Shown here piece after piece: positions 35,543 to 43,811 of a DNA stretch of 64,000 nucleotides. Source of the stretch: Clostridia bacterium. GTDB lineage: Bacteria > Bacillota > Clostridia > Christensenellales > Borkfalkiaceae. Under the pieces are notes generated by a model. That model had not been told where the DNA came from. It worked only from the letters and a program-made list of their open reading frames with translations, and did not search any database. Where the stretch lies: positions 1-64,000 of the forward strand of contig JAAUYR010000021.1 in the NCBI GenBank assembly GCA_014805025.1, given 5' to 3'. How positions within the stretch are numbered: the stretch's first letter is position 1; the number at the start of each line of letters is the position of its first letter. Both the position numbers and the translations under genes were made by a program.

Positions 35543-35571
35543 ATTATAACGGTTAATTTTTATAAAGTCAA
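35543..35571 (-). promoter_or_regulatory. Promoter of rplJ-rplL
   Basis: TTGACT-17-TATAAT, beginning just after the rplA stop codon. Confidence 0.8.
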
Positions 35572-35578
35572 CCGTTTT

Positions 35579-36268
35579 TTAGCCTTTATTGTAATTTACA
35601 CGCACACCGGGGCCCATCGTAGAGGTCAAAGTAACGCTCTTAATATACTGGCCCTTTGCGGTTGCAGGCTTTGCCTTGACAATTGCGTCCATAAGCGCGG
35701 TGAAGTTTTCGGTGAGTTTTTCAACGCCGAACGACTTCTTGCCGATACCTACGTGGATAATTGCGGTTTTATCAAGACGGTATTCAACTTTACCGGCCTT
35801 AACTTCTTTAACCGCCTTGGCAACGTCCATAGTAACCGTGCCGCTCTTGGGGTTGGGCATTAAGCCCTTGGGGCCGAGGATACGGCCAATTCTACCTACA
35901 ACGCCCATCATATCGGGGGTGGTAATCATAACGTCGAAGTCGAACCAGTTATCCTTCTGGATACGCTGAATCATTTCTTCCGCGCCGACGTAGTCTGCGC
36001 CTGCCGCCGTAGCCGCGTCCGCCTTGTCGCCCTTTGCAACGACTAAAACCTTTTTGGTTTTACCGGTGCCGTTGGGAAGTACGAGCACGCCGCGAACCTG
36101 CTGGTCTGCCTGACGGGGGTCAACGCCTAAACGTACGTGAAGTTCGATAGTTTCGTCGAATTTAGCCTTTGCGGTATCGATAACTATTTTAGCCGCTTCG
36201 TTAAGGTCGTAAGATTTGGAACGGTCGTATGATTTAATGCTTTCCGCATACTTTTTAGCAAGTTTCAT
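35579..36268 (-). CDS. rplA: 50S ribosomal protein L1
   Basis: 229 residues. [45 protein letters not shown] and the C-terminal [19 protein letters not shown] are L1 landmarks. Stalk base protein. 11 nt after rplK. Confidence 0.98.
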   Translation of the reverse strand: MKLAKKYAESIKSYDRSKSYDLNEAAKIVIDTAKAKFDETIELHVRLGVDPRQADQQVRGVLVLPNGTGKTKKVLVVAKGDKADAATAAGADYVGAEEMIQRIQKDNWFDFDVMITTPDMMGVVGRIGRILGPKGLMPNPKSGTVTMDVAKAVKEVKAGKVEYRLDKTAIIHVGIGKKSFGVEKLTENFTALMDAIVKAKPATAKGQYIKSVTLTSTMGPGVRVNYNKG

Positions 36269-36279
36269 ATGTGTCCTCC

Positions 36280-36705
36280 TTACTCCTCTACCGTAACGCC
36301 CATAGAGCGCGCAGTACCCTTAACCATAGACTTAGCCGCTTCGATATCGGTGCAGTTCAAGTCGGGCATTTTGGTTTTTGCGATTTCTTCAACCTGAGCC
36401 TTGGTAAGCTTGCCTACCTTATCCCTGTTGGGACGTGCGCTTGCAGTCTCCAAGCCGAGCGCTTTTTTGATAAGCACGGGCGTAGGGGGCGTTTTAAGCT
36501 CGAACGTGAAGCTTCTGTCCTGATAGATAGTTACTACGCAAGGAATGATAAGTCCTGCCTGTGCGGCGGTCTTTGCGTTGAACTCCTTGGTGAAGCCGGG
36601 AATGTTGATGCCGTGCGGGCCGAGCGTAGAACCTACGGGGGGCGCGGGGGTTGCTTTACCGGCAGGAAGCTGCAATTTAACTACCGCAGTAATCTTTTTT
36701 GCCAT
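36280..36705 (-). CDS. rplK: 50S ribosomal protein L11
   Basis: 141 residues, family length. [28 protein letters not shown] near the start; IEIAK-like C-terminal [25 protein letters not shown]. Needed for GTPase-centre function. Confidence 0.98.
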   Translation of the reverse strand: MAKKITAVVKLQLPAGKATPAPPVGSTLGPHGINIPGFTKEFNAKTAAQAGLIIPCVVTIYQDRSFTFELKTPPTPVLIKKALGLETASARPNRDKVGKLTKAQVEEIAKTKMPDLNCTDIEAAKSMVKGTARSMGVTVEE

Positions 36706-36784
36706 TTTTTATATCCTCCGTGTGGTTAAAACGAATATAACTTAAAAATTTGAAATATTCTCCCACTGATTTAACTTGTTTATT

Positions 36785-36906
36785 TAAAATGCAGAGAAGC
36801 GAGCAGAACGAGGAGCACGAGCACCGTCCGCAGGGAGTTTACTTTGTGTAAATGACCAAGGCGGCGCGGAGTGCGACAAAGTTATGCGACGCTTATATGC
36901 GTTTTA
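36785..36906 (-). repeat. 122-bp palindromic repeat element, copy B
   Basis: Ends TAAAATGCA and TGCGTTTTA. Same internal blocks as 16279-16401 (CGCATATAAGCGTCGCA, TTGTCGC, GGTCATTTAC-CAAAGTAAACTCCC, TGCTCGCTTCTCTGC). Its terminal TAA is the nusG stop. It separates nusG from rplK. Confidence 0.75.
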
Positions 36907-37449
36907 CTCTTCTATTTTGCGAATTTGAATAAACTCAACTTCAACGTCGGTATTTCTGCCGAACATCTGAATGTTGACTTTTGCTTTTTGTGCGGCTACG
37001 TTCAGCTCGGTAATTACACCCTCGAAGCCTTCGAGAGGGCCGCTGTCCACGCCGACCTTATCGCCGACTGCGAACGCGCCGGCCTCCACAACAACTTCTT
37101 CAAGGCGCATTTTGCGGATTTCGTCCTGCTTCATGGGGATAGGTCTGCCCTGAGGGCCTACAAAGCCCGTAACGCCTCTCGTATTGGTTACCCAGTACCA
37201 AAGCTGGTTGGAATATATCATTTTTATGAAAACGTAGCAGGGTAAAAGCTTGCGCTCAACAACCTTGCGCTTGCCGTTTTTTTCTTCGATAGTCTGTTCC
37301 ATGGGAATCTTGACGTCGAATATCATATTTTGCAGATTATTGTTTTCAATAAGCCGCTCCAAGCTGTCCTTTACCATTGCCTCGTAGCCCGAGTAGGTAT
37401 GAAGAATGTACCAGCAGGGATTTTCGGTATCTGCCACCATCGTTGCCAT
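36904..37449 (-). CDS. nusG: Transcription antitermination protein NusG
   Basis: 181 residues. NGN domain (CWYILHTYSGYEAMVKDSLERLI ... YVFIKM ... TRGVTGFVGP) and C-terminal KOW (VGDKVGVDSGPLEGFEGVITELN). It couples RNA polymerase and ribosome. The stop codon is supplied by repeat copy B. Confidence 0.97.
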   Translation of the reverse strand: MATMVADTENPCWYILHTYSGYEAMVKDSLERLIENNNLQNMIFDVKIPMEQTIEEKNGKRKVVERKLLPCYVFIKMIYSNQLWYWVTNTRGVTGFVGPQGRPIPMKQDEIRKMRLEEVVVEAGAFAVGDKVGVDSGPLEGFEGVITELNVAAQKAKVNIQMFGRNTDVEVEFIQIRKIEE

Positions 37450-37452
37450 AGT

Positions 37453-37686
37453 TTACTCTCCGATACCCGTAATTAAATTCAAAAGCGCCTGCAAGCCGTA
37501 GTTTATACCCGTAACGACTACGGTAAACACCACTACCACTACTAAAACGACGCAAGTTCCCCTGACCACCTTCGGAAACGAGGGCCAGGTAACTCTTTTA
37601 AGCTCGGAAAAAGTTTCTTTAAGTTTTCTGCCCATTCTTACGAATATGTTGGGCTTTTTAGCGTTCTTATCCGCCTGACTTGCCAT
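37453..37686 (-). CDS. secE: Preprotein translocase subunit SecE
   Basis: 77 residues: cytoplasmic amphipathic helix (MGRKLKETFSELKRVTWPSFPKVV) and one membrane helix (VLVVVVVFTVVVTGINYGLQ). It clamps SecY. 3 nt before nusG. Confidence 0.95.
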   Translation of the reverse strand: MASQADKNAKKPNIFVRMGRKLKETFSELKRVTWPSFPKVVRGTCVVLVVVVVFTVVVTGINYGLQALLNLITGIGE

Positions 37687-37705
37687 AATAACTCCTTATA
37701 AAGGC

Positions 37706-37873
37706 TTATTTCGATTCTTTATGCTCGGTGTGCTTTTTGCAGAAAGGGCAATACTTGGAAAGCGTAATTCTGTCAGGGTCGTTACGCTTATTCTTATAAC
37801 TGTCGTAATTGCGGTGCTTGCACTCCGTACATTCAAGAGTTATCTTGGTTCTTACGTCTGCTTTCTTAGCCAT
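37706..37873 (-). CDS. rpmG: 50S ribosomal protein L33, zinc-binding type
   Basis: Below the ORF-track cutoff. 55 residues, [18 protein letters not shown], then [33 protein letters not shown]. Two CxxC pairs make it the zinc form. First gene of the rpmG-secE-nusG-rplK-rplA unit. Confidence 0.95.
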   Translation of the reverse strand: MAKKADVRTKITLECTECKHRNYDSYKNKRNDPDRITLSKYCPFCKKHTEHKESK

Positions 37874-37924
37874 TTTGGAAAAACTCCGTACAAAAAAATT
37901 ACACCCCCATTCGAGTGCTAATTG

Positions 37925-37953
37925 AGTTTAACACACAAAAGGGGGCTTGTCAA
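37925..37953 (-). promoter_or_regulatory. Promoter of rpmG-secE-nusG-rplKA
   Basis: TTGACA-17-TAAACT on the minus strand. Confidence 0.75.
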
Positions 37954-37971
37954 CCGTTTTTTGCGCCGTTA

Positions 37972-37999
37972 TTGACATTTTTGAAATAATATCTATAAT
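37972..37999 (+). promoter_or_regulatory. Promoter of the leucine-rich-repeat gene
   Basis: TTGACA-16-TATAAT, about 30 nt before the ATG. Confidence 0.7.
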
Positions 38000-38029
38000 T
38001 ATTTAAGGAATAATCAAGGAGTTTTTGCT

Positions 38030-39505
38030 ATGAAATACTGTTTACAATGCGGAGCTGAATGCCCCGACAATATAAAAAAGTGCGAAAGCTGCGGCAACGG
38101 CGCATTCGCTTCAACGCGCGAAGAGTACCTTGCCGGCAAGTTCGGCAAAGCGGCGCAACCGACGCTCGCCGCGCAAGCACCCCACGCTTGCGAAAGCTAC
38201 GACGAAGATTTATTTGATATTGTCGGGACTTACCTCGTGCTTTATAAAGGCGACGAAAAGAAAGTTGCAGTACCCACTTTCGTAACGGAAATTGACGAAG
38301 ACGCTTTCGGAGATACTTCGGAAATGGAAGAGCTGATACTTCCCGACGGCGTAAAGGTTTTGCCCGAGTGCATTTTTGCATACAGTGTAAACCTGAAAAC
38401 GGTTCGCTTCCCCTCAGAGCTTGAAAGAATAGAAGAGTCCGCATTTCAGGAATGCACCTCGCTTATTTCTGTAAATATCGAAAGCGTAGACGAAATCGGG
38501 GAATTTGCCTTTTCGGAGTGTAAAGGCCTTGAAAGCGTAAAAATTGCAAGTGGGCTTAAAAAGATAGGCGAGTACGCCTTTGACGATTGCGAAAACCTTA
38601 AAACGGTAATTCTGCCCGACGGGCTTGAAGAGATAGGCGAGCACGCATTTGACGGCTGTACGGATTTAAAAGAAATCCGTCTGCCCGACAGCGTAAAAAA
38701 GATAGGCCCTTCCGCGTTCGAGAAGTGCGTAAGTCTTGAAAAAATAGTAATACCCAAGAGCGTAACTTTAATTGATTACGACACCTTTTACGAGTGCAAA
38801 AATTTGAAGACGGTAGTTATTCACGACGGCGTAAAGGAAATTGCCGCCTCCGCTTTTGAAGACTGCGACAGCTTAACCGAAAAGCCCTGCGTTACACAAG
38901 CCGATACGGATTTTAAAATGGACGGCACCACCCTTGAAGACTATACCGGCACGGCTCGGGATGTAACTATTCCGTCTTACGCCGACAAAATAGGTGATTT
39001 CGCGTTTGAGGGTTACGATATTAAAACGGTTACCGTAAGACAGGGCGGCTCGTACGACTTCCCCGAGGGTTGCTTTGCAAATTGCAAGAGCTTAGAAAAG
39101 TTGTATCTCCCCAACACCATTTGGTCGTTCGGCGAAAAGTGTTTTGAAAACTGCCTCTCCCTCGTTGAATTCGAGTGCCCGGCTCGGCTTATTTTTATTT
39201 ACGACTGGGCTTTTGCCGGATGTAAAAATCTTAAAAGCATTACCCTTAGCGAAGATTTGGCGCAAATCAAAGACGAAGCGTTTAAAGACTGCGCAAGCCT
39301 TGAAAGCATAACCATACCCGAGAACGTAAGTAAAATGGGCGCGAATATATTTTTAGGATGTGAGAATATTACCGTCTACTGCGAAGCTAAACAAAAGCCC
39401 TCAGGCTGGAACAATAACTGGGACGTTTACCGCACGGGGCTTTTTAAAAAGCGCGTAAAGGTCGTATGGGGCGTAGAAAAGAAATCCGATGACGACGAAG
39501 ATTAA
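38030..39505 (+). CDS. BspA-type leucine-rich-repeat protein with N-terminal zinc ribbon
   Basis: 491 residues. N-terminus MKYCLQCGAECPDNIKKCESCG is a zinc ribbon, so the protein is probably cytoplasmic; no signal peptide. From about residue 75 the LRR_5 unit (IGEYAFDDCENLKTVILPDGLEE type, about 23 residues) repeats some 15 times. The end has a distinct module with KQKPSGWNNNWDVYR and a VVWG end, shared with the protein at 41642. Function unknown. AAGGAG precedes the ATG. Confidence 0.85.
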   Translation: MKYCLQCGAECPDNIKKCESCGNGAFASTREEYLAGKFGKAAQPTLAAQAPHACESYDEDLFDIVGTYLVLYKGDEKKVAVPTFVTEIDEDAFGDTSEMEELILPDGVKVLPECIFAYSVNLKTVRFPSELERIEESAFQECTSLISVNIESVDEIGEFAFSECKGLESVKIASGLKKIGEYAFDDCENLKTVILPDGLEEIGEHAFDGCTDLKEIRLPDSVKKIGPSAFEKCVSLEKIVIPKSVTLIDYDTFYECKNLKTVVIHDGVKEIAASAFEDCDSLTEKPCVTQADTDFKMDGTTLEDYTGTARDVTIPSYADKIGDFAFEGYDIKTVTVRQGGSYDFPEGCFANCKSLEKLYLPNTIWSFGEKCFENCLSLVEFECPARLIFIYDWAFAGCKNLKSITLSEDLAQIKDEAFKDCASLESITIPENVSKMGANIFLGCENITVYCEAKQKPSGWNNNWDVYRTGLFKKRVKVVWGVEKKSDDDED

Positions 39506-39515
39506 CCAAATAATA

Positions 39516-39550
39516 AAAGGCCCCCGACCTTTGCAAGGTCGGGGGGCTTT
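39516..39550. terminator. Terminator between the LRR gene and secB-like gene
   Basis: GCCCCCGACCTTTGCAAGGTCGGGGGGC with flanking A- and T-runs; serves both convergent genes. Confidence 0.85.
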
Positions 39551-39560
39551 ATTGTTTTAC

Positions 39561-39998
39561 TTAGTTCAAATTGTCGCCGCCGACGGAGAACGCGTACTGG
39601 TCTCTGTCCTCGGGGAAAATCGGGCCGGAAATTACGGGCAGGTTCAAAGGCGCGATATAAGCGCTTGCGGTAAGGTTGGTAACTGCCGCGCGCAAATACG
39701 GGTAAACGAGCTTGGTAGCCTCGATAACGAAGCGTCTTTCTTCTGCGTCGTTTTTAACGTCCTCCACCTCGAACACGCCGACCATCGTCACGAAGATATT
39801 GAAGGGCTTGGGCTCTTCCTCGGTGCTCTCTATTTTAACGGACAGCGCCAAAAAGTTGAGCTTGTCGTTGCCGTTTACCTTGCGCACCTGGCGCGAGAAC
39901 TGGGGCTTGATATCCAGCTTGTCCTCGGGGTTGAGTCTTACCCTGTTGAGCTTGAAGGAAATTTCCTCGCCTGTTATGCCTTTAAATTCGTATTTCAT
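39561..39998 (-). CDS. SecB-like export chaperone family protein
   Basis: 145 residues. Beta-rich first part and a C-terminal segment YPYLRAAVTNLTASAYIAPLNLPVIS that strongly resembles the SecB signature (YPyaRe-x2-n-l-x2-g-fppl-L-Pi). SecB holds preproteins unfolded. Classical SecB is proteobacterial; Clostridial relatives exist but are little studied. Stand-alone gene, no toxin-antitoxin partner next to it. AAGGAG 11 nt before the ATG. Confidence 0.75.
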   Translation of the reverse strand: MKYEFKGITGEEISFKLNRVRLNPEDKLDIKPQFSRQVRKVNGNDKLNFLALSVKIESTEEEPKPFNIFVTMVGVFEVEDVKNDAEERRFVIEATKLVYPYLRAAVTNLTASAYIAPLNLPVISGPIFPEDRDQYAFSVGGDNLN

Positions 39999-40029
39999 AT
40001 TTAATTTATCTCCTTAATAATATGTTTTT

Positions 40030-40058
40030 ATTATACAATGCCGCGCCGCCGTTGTCAA
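40030..40058 (-). promoter_or_regulatory. Promoter of the secB-like gene
   Basis: Perfect TTGACA-17-TATAAT, divergent from the RNase gene promoter. Confidence 0.75.
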
Positions 40059-40087
40059 CAAACCTTGGGTTTTTGGCGCTTTTTTTA

Positions 40088-40116
40088 TTGATAAATTTGC
40101 TTTATTGTAATATAAT
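40088..40116 (+). promoter_or_regulatory. Promoter of the RNase E/G gene
   Basis: TTGATA-17-TATAAT, nine bases before the ATG; the transcript would start at or next to the start codon. Confidence 0.65.
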
Positions 40117-40125
40117 GACAGCGTT

Positions 40126-41610
40126 ATGTCTAAGAAAACGCTTTACTTTGACTGCCACTGCGGCTATATAATTTCCGCCGTTACCGAAAACGGCTTATTG
40201 AGCGAGTTCGCTTACGAAAAAATTTCCGACGGCAGTATTATAGGCAACGTATATAAGGGCAGGGTTGAAACGGTTTTACCGGGAATGCAGGCCGCGTTCA
40301 TAAACTGCGGTTTGGAGCGCAACTGCTATCTTTCTGCCGAAGAGTTGCCCGACTGCGACAGGTACGGCGACGAGCCTTCCGCGGTATTCCCCGAGCTTAA
40401 AGAGGGCGACGAAATTCTCGTTCAGGTTACAAAAGCCCCCGTCGGCAAGAAGGGCGCGAAGGTAACCGTGCACCCCTCGTTTGTCGGAAAGTGCCTCATA
40501 TATATGCCCGAAACTCCGTTTATCGGGGTCTCCCGTAAAATTGCCGACGACGAACTCCGTAAAAATCTTGCGTTCTGCGCCGAGCGCCTCAAAAGCCCAA
40601 ACGAGGGTCTTGTAGCGCGCACCGCCGCCCCGTACGCAAGGCGCGAGCAGCTTGAAACGGAATTCAAATACCTTAAAAATTTATATGCGGAAGTTAAACA
40701 GGCTTTTAAAACCGCGGCCGTCGGCGAGCTTCTGCATACCGACTTTTCGCTGCCCGTGCGCGTTCTTCGCGACACGCTTTCAAACGATATAGAAAGCGTT
40801 ATTGTCGGCGATAAAGCGCTTAAAGAAAGCATAGACAAAATTGTCAAAATGTATCCTACGCAAAGGCGCTTGCCCGTCAAACTTCACGATACGGGCAGGG
40901 ATATGCTTGAAGAAACGGGTATAGCCGAGCAGATTACGGCAGTATCTTCCAACCGCGCCGAGCTGGAAAACGGCGCGTATCTCATAATAGAAAAGTGCGA
41001 GGCGCTGACCGTTATTGACGTAAACACCGGCAAGTATACGGGCGACGACAGCCTGGAACACACGGTATACTACACCAACGTTCTGGCCGCTCGCGAAATT
41101 GCGCGGCAGGTGCGGCTGAGGAATATCGGCGGCATAGTCGTGGTCGATTTCATTGATATGCACAACGCGGCGCATAAAAAGGCGCTGTGCGAAGAGCTTG
41201 AACGCGCTTTAAGCACCGACAAAGCAAAGTGCGCGGTTGCGCCGATGTCGCGCTTCGGGCTTGTGGAGTTCACCCGTAAGCGCACTGGTACAAGCCCTGC
41301 GAGCCTGCTCGTAAAGCCCTGCAAGCACTGCAAGGGAACGGGACGCGGATTGACGCACGAGTTTATTATTTTCGGCTTGCGCGCAAAGCTTATGGAGCTT
41401 GTTTTAAGCGGTCAAAAGGAGCTGCGCATAGATATGAACGCCGACGTCTTAAATTATTTATTGAAGTGGCGCGAATGTCTTAACGATTTGAACGCGCGTT
41501 TAAACGGCGCAACCGTTTACGCCGTGCCGCACCGCACCTATAACGAGGAGCAGATTAATATCCGCCCCACCCCGTTCGATATTCCGACAGACGCCGTAAA
41601 ATTAGTTTAA
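40126..41610 (+). CDS. rng: Ribonuclease E/G family endoribonuclease
   Basis: 494 residues. S1 domain near the start (IGNVYKGRVETVLPGMQAAFINCG), catalytic magnesium sites in VIDVNTGKYTG and VVDFIDM, and zinc-link CKHCKGTG. It has RNase G size without the long C-terminal scaffold of RNase E. Processes rRNA and mRNA 5' ends. No Shine-Dalgarno; probably leaderless. Confidence 0.95.
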   Translation: MSKKTLYFDCHCGYIISAVTENGLLSEFAYEKISDGSIIGNVYKGRVETVLPGMQAAFINCGLERNCYLSAEELPDCDRYGDEPSAVFPELKEGDEILVQVTKAPVGKKGAKVTVHPSFVGKCLIYMPETPFIGVSRKIADDELRKNLAFCAERLKSPNEGLVARTAAPYARREQLETEFKYLKNLYAEVKQAFKTAAVGELLHTDFSLPVRVLRDTLSNDIESVIVGDKALKESIDKIVKMYPTQRRLPVKLHDTGRDMLEETGIAEQITAVSSNRAELENGAYLIIEKCEALTVIDVNTGKYTGDDSLEHTVYYTNVLAAREIARQVRLRNIGGIVVVDFIDMHNAAHKKALCEELERALSTDKAKCAVAPMSRFGLVEFTRKRTGTSPASLLVKPCKHCKGTGRGLTHEFIIFGLRAKLMELVLSGQKELRIDMNADVLNYLLKWRECLNDLNARLNGATVYAVPHRTYNEEQINIRPTPFDIPTDAVKLV

Positions 41611-41640
41611 AAAAATTCCGCCGTGTCCGGCGGAATTTTT
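41611..41640. terminator. Terminator between rng and the second LRR gene
   Basis: AAAATTCCGCCG/CCGGCGGAATTTTT, usable from both sides. Confidence 0.82.
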
Positions 41641-41641
41641 A

Positions 41642-42358
41642 TTATCCTTTAAAACCCCAAACGGTTTTAAGTCGCTTTGTAAATATAAGGCCTTTCCACT
41701 TATCCCAGTTTTTATCCCAGCCCACGGGCTTTTTCTCGGCGGCGCAATGCACCACTATATCCCCCGTGCCGAAAAATACCGAGCCGCCCATCTTTTGAAC
41801 GCTCAAAGGAATGACCGCCTCCGTAAGCTTATCGCAGCCGCTGAACGCGTTGTCGCCTATTTCCGTAACGGCCGCAGGGATAATTACCGACTTTAAAGAC
41901 AGGCACTCCAAGGCGCATTCGCCGATATATTCCAGCCCCTCGGGCAACTTTATATCTTCTAAGGCAAAGCAGTTTGCAAACGCGAACCCCTCTATTCTTT
42001 TAATGCTTTGCGGCAGGTTAATGCTTTTAAGCTTGCCGCAGAACCAGAACGCGCCCTCGGGTACGGCTTTTAAGCCCTCGGCAAGCACTACCTTTTCAAG
42101 CTTTTCGCACTCGTAAAAAGCCCTGTCCCAGCTTTCGAGGGTAGAAGGCAGCGTTACCTCTTCAAGGTTTTCGCAGTGATTAAACGCAAGCTCGGCAATG
42201 GTCTTTACCCCCTCGGGTATTATCAGCTTTTTGAACGTCGCATCGAAAAACGCCACGTCGTCTATCGCCGTCACCCCGTCGGGAATAACCACCGTTTCCG
42301 CCTGCCCGTTATACTCGGTGAGCAGTCCGTTCTCTATTACAAATTCTTTATTTTCCAT
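41642..42358 (-). CDS. BspA-type leucine-rich-repeat protein, short
   Basis: 238 residues. LRR_5 units from about residue 18 to 190 (VVIPDGVTAIDDVAFF, IIPEGVKTIAELAFNHCENLEEVTLP and so on), then the same C-terminal module as the 491-residue protein (KKPVGWDKNWDKWKG and VWGF). No signal peptide, no zinc ribbon. Overlaps the acetyltransferase gene by 11 nt. Confidence 0.82.
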   Translation of the reverse strand: MENKEFVIENGLLTEYNGQAETVVIPDGVTAIDDVAFFDATFKKLIIPEGVKTIAELAFNHCENLEEVTLPSTLESWDRAFYECEKLEKVVLAEGLKAVPEGAFWFCGKLKSINLPQSIKRIEGFAFANCFALEDIKLPEGLEYIGECALECLSLKSVIIPAAVTEIGDNAFSGCDKLTEAVIPLSVQKMGGSVFFGTGDIVVHCAAEKKPVGWDKNWDKWKGLIFTKRLKTVWGFKG

Positions 42359-42842
42359 TTTTGCACTCGCAATTATTCAAATCGGTTTTTTCGTAAACCG
42401 CGCAGTCAAGCTCTAAGCAGTAATCTTCGGTTTTATTATAACCGCACGCCGTGAAAAAGTCTTCCGTGCCGCTTGCAGGCAGCGCGTAAGTTTTTGATAC
42501 TCCGCTCTCTTTAAGCTTCATTTCGGCGGTATATAACAGGAACTTTCCGTAGCCTTTTCGGCGGCGAGCCGGCGCAACGTAAATTTCGCGGATGTCCCCC
42601 CAGCCCTCTTTAAAGTTCCAGTCGTTGTCTATATCGTCCGTCTGGTAAATGACGAAGCCGGCGTAAACTTTGCCTTCCTGCAACATATCTATTTTTATAA
42701 GCCCTGCCAGAAGGTCGGGCAAAATATATTCTTTGAGAAGGTGCGGAACGTCATCGTCGCAACCGAGCTCGGCGTAATATGCGGCAAAGAGCATTTCGAA
42801 TTCTTTTTGTGTTTTGTCGTTAAGCGGTGAAACGGTAATCAT
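42348..42842 (-). CDS. GNAT-family N-acetyltransferase
   Basis: 164 residues. Acetyl-CoA site IYVAPARRRKGYGKFLLYTAEMKL is clear (R/QxxGxG), with an acidic N-terminal half and CGYNKTEDYCLEL near the end. Substrate unknown. No obvious Shine-Dalgarno. In an overlapping pair with the LRR gene. Confidence 0.85.
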   Translation of the reverse strand: MITVSPLNDKTQKEFEMLFAAYYAELGCDDDVPHLLKEYILPDLLAGLIKIDMLQEGKVYAGFVIYQTDDIDNDWNFKEGWGDIREIYVAPARRRKGYGKFLLYTAEMKLKESGVSKTYALPASGTEDFFTACGYNKTEDYCLELDCAVYEKTDLNNCECKNGK

Positions 42843-42856
42843 AAAAACCTATAAAA

Positions 42857-42884
42857 AAACGAGGGCAAAAACACCCTCGTTTTA
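42857..42884 (-). terminator. Terminator of rplU-rpmA
   Basis: AAAACGAGGGC/ACCCTCGTTTT stem and T-rich flank. Confidence 0.78.
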
Positions 42885-42892
42885 ATTTTAAA

Positions 42893-43171
42893 TTATTCTG
42901 CAACGGGGTAGATAGAAACCTGCTTGCCGTCTCTGCCTACTCTTTCGAACCTGACAGTGCCGTCGATAAGCGCGAACAAGGTATCGTCCTTGCCCATGCC
43001 AACGTTATTGCCTGCCTTGAATTTAGAGCCGCGCTGTCTTACAAGAATGTTTCCCGCAAGCACGAACTGACCGTCCGCGCGCTTAACTCCGAGCATTTTG
43101 GGATTACTGTCTCTGCCGTTGTGCGAAGAGCCCGTACCTTTTTTATGGGCGAATAATTTGATAAAAATCAT
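42893..43171 (-). CDS. rpmA: 50S ribosomal protein L27 with Firmicute N-terminal extension
   Basis: 92 residues. [24 protein letters not shown] is mature L27. The preceding MIFIKLF corresponds to the extension that Firmicutes remove with the Prp protease. The prp gene, usually between rplU and rpmA, is not here. L27 reaches the peptidyl-transferase centre. Confidence 0.96.
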   Translation of the reverse strand: MIFIKLFAHKKGTGSSHNGRDSNPKMLGVKRADGQFVLAGNILVRQRGSKFKAGNNVGMGKDDTLFALIDGTVRFERVGRDGKQVSIYPVAE

Positions 43172-43187
43172 AATTTAATCCTCCTGA

Positions 43188-43613
43188 TTATTCAGCCTTA
43201 GCTTCGGTAGCTTCGGCCTTTGCGGTTGTGGGCTTCTTTGCCGCAGGCTTTTTAGCTGCTGCGGGTTTTTTAGCGGCGGTGGTCTTTGCAGCCGGCTTTT
43301 TAGCCGCTTCCTCGCCGATAGCCGTAACCTTTACAAGCGTATAGGGCTGTCTGTGACCCTGCTTCTTTCTTTCGTTTTTCTTGGGCTTGTACTTGAATAC
43401 GATAATCTTTTTATCCTTGCCCTGTAAAACGACCTCCGCAGTCACTTTAAGGCCGGAAACCTCCGCGCCTGCCGCTACACCCTTTTCGCCCGACGTAAGC
43501 AGAACGGGGAATTCTACGGTAGCACCTACCGCGGCGTTGAGTTTTTCAACCTTGACCGTATCGCCCACGCAAGCTTTATACTGCTTGCCGCCGTTTTCAA
43601 AAATTGCGTACAT
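43188..43613 (-). CDS. rplU: 50S ribosomal protein L21 with Lys/Ala-rich tail
   Basis: 141 residues from the ATG at 43613 (MYAIFENGGKQYKACVGD); the ORF-track start is 46 codons early, in the leader. Core ends at about residue 103 (RQPYTLVKVTAIG). The last 35 residues are AAKKPAAK-type repeats, like the rplX tail. Confidence 0.95.
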   Translation of the reverse strand: MYAIFENGGKQYKACVGDTVKVEKLNAAVGATVEFPVLLTSGEKGVAAGAEVSGLKVTAEVVLQGKDKKIIVFKYKPKKNERKKQGHRQPYTLVKVTAIGEEAAKKPAAKTTAAKKPAAAKKPAAKKPTTAKAEATEAKAE

Positions 43614-43716
43614 TGTGTGATAATACCTCCTCAAACCAGTCTCGCCGGATACGTTGTTGCCAAAGGCATAGGCGGCGCGAATTGCGCACTTAAAAAAGCC
43701 CGTTCCGAGCGGCTCG
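43614..43716 (-). promoter_or_regulatory. Candidate rplU leader
   Basis: About 100-nt leader with GAGCCGCTCGGAACGGGC and GCGCAATTCGCGCCGCC structures before GAGGAGG. Many Firmicutes have an L21 leader here, but I cannot match the consensus by eye. Confidence 0.4.
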
Positions 43717-43722
43717 TTATCA

Positions 43723-43751
43723 AATTTATCATAAGAAGAATTTTTAGTCAA
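43723..43751 (-). promoter_or_regulatory. Promoter of rplU-rpmA
   Basis: TTGACT-17-TAAATT on the minus strand. Confidence 0.65.
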
Positions 43752-43773
43752 GCGTTTTTTTATACTTATAATG

Positions 43774-43803
43774 AAAAAACCGCCCGTTTGACGGGCGGTT
43801 TTA
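43774..43803 (-). terminator. Terminator of the lipoprotein gene at 43812
   Basis: AACCGCCCGTTTGACGGGCGGTTTT with A-run on the plus strand, so a T-run in the minus transcript. Confidence 0.85.
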
Positions 43804-43811
43804 AATATTTT

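Noticed and set aside
37912-37921. GAGTGCTAA, half of a CIRCE (HrcA) element, near rpmG
   Set aside because: The other half TTAGCACTC at 9-bp distance is missing, and rpmG is not a heat-shock gene.
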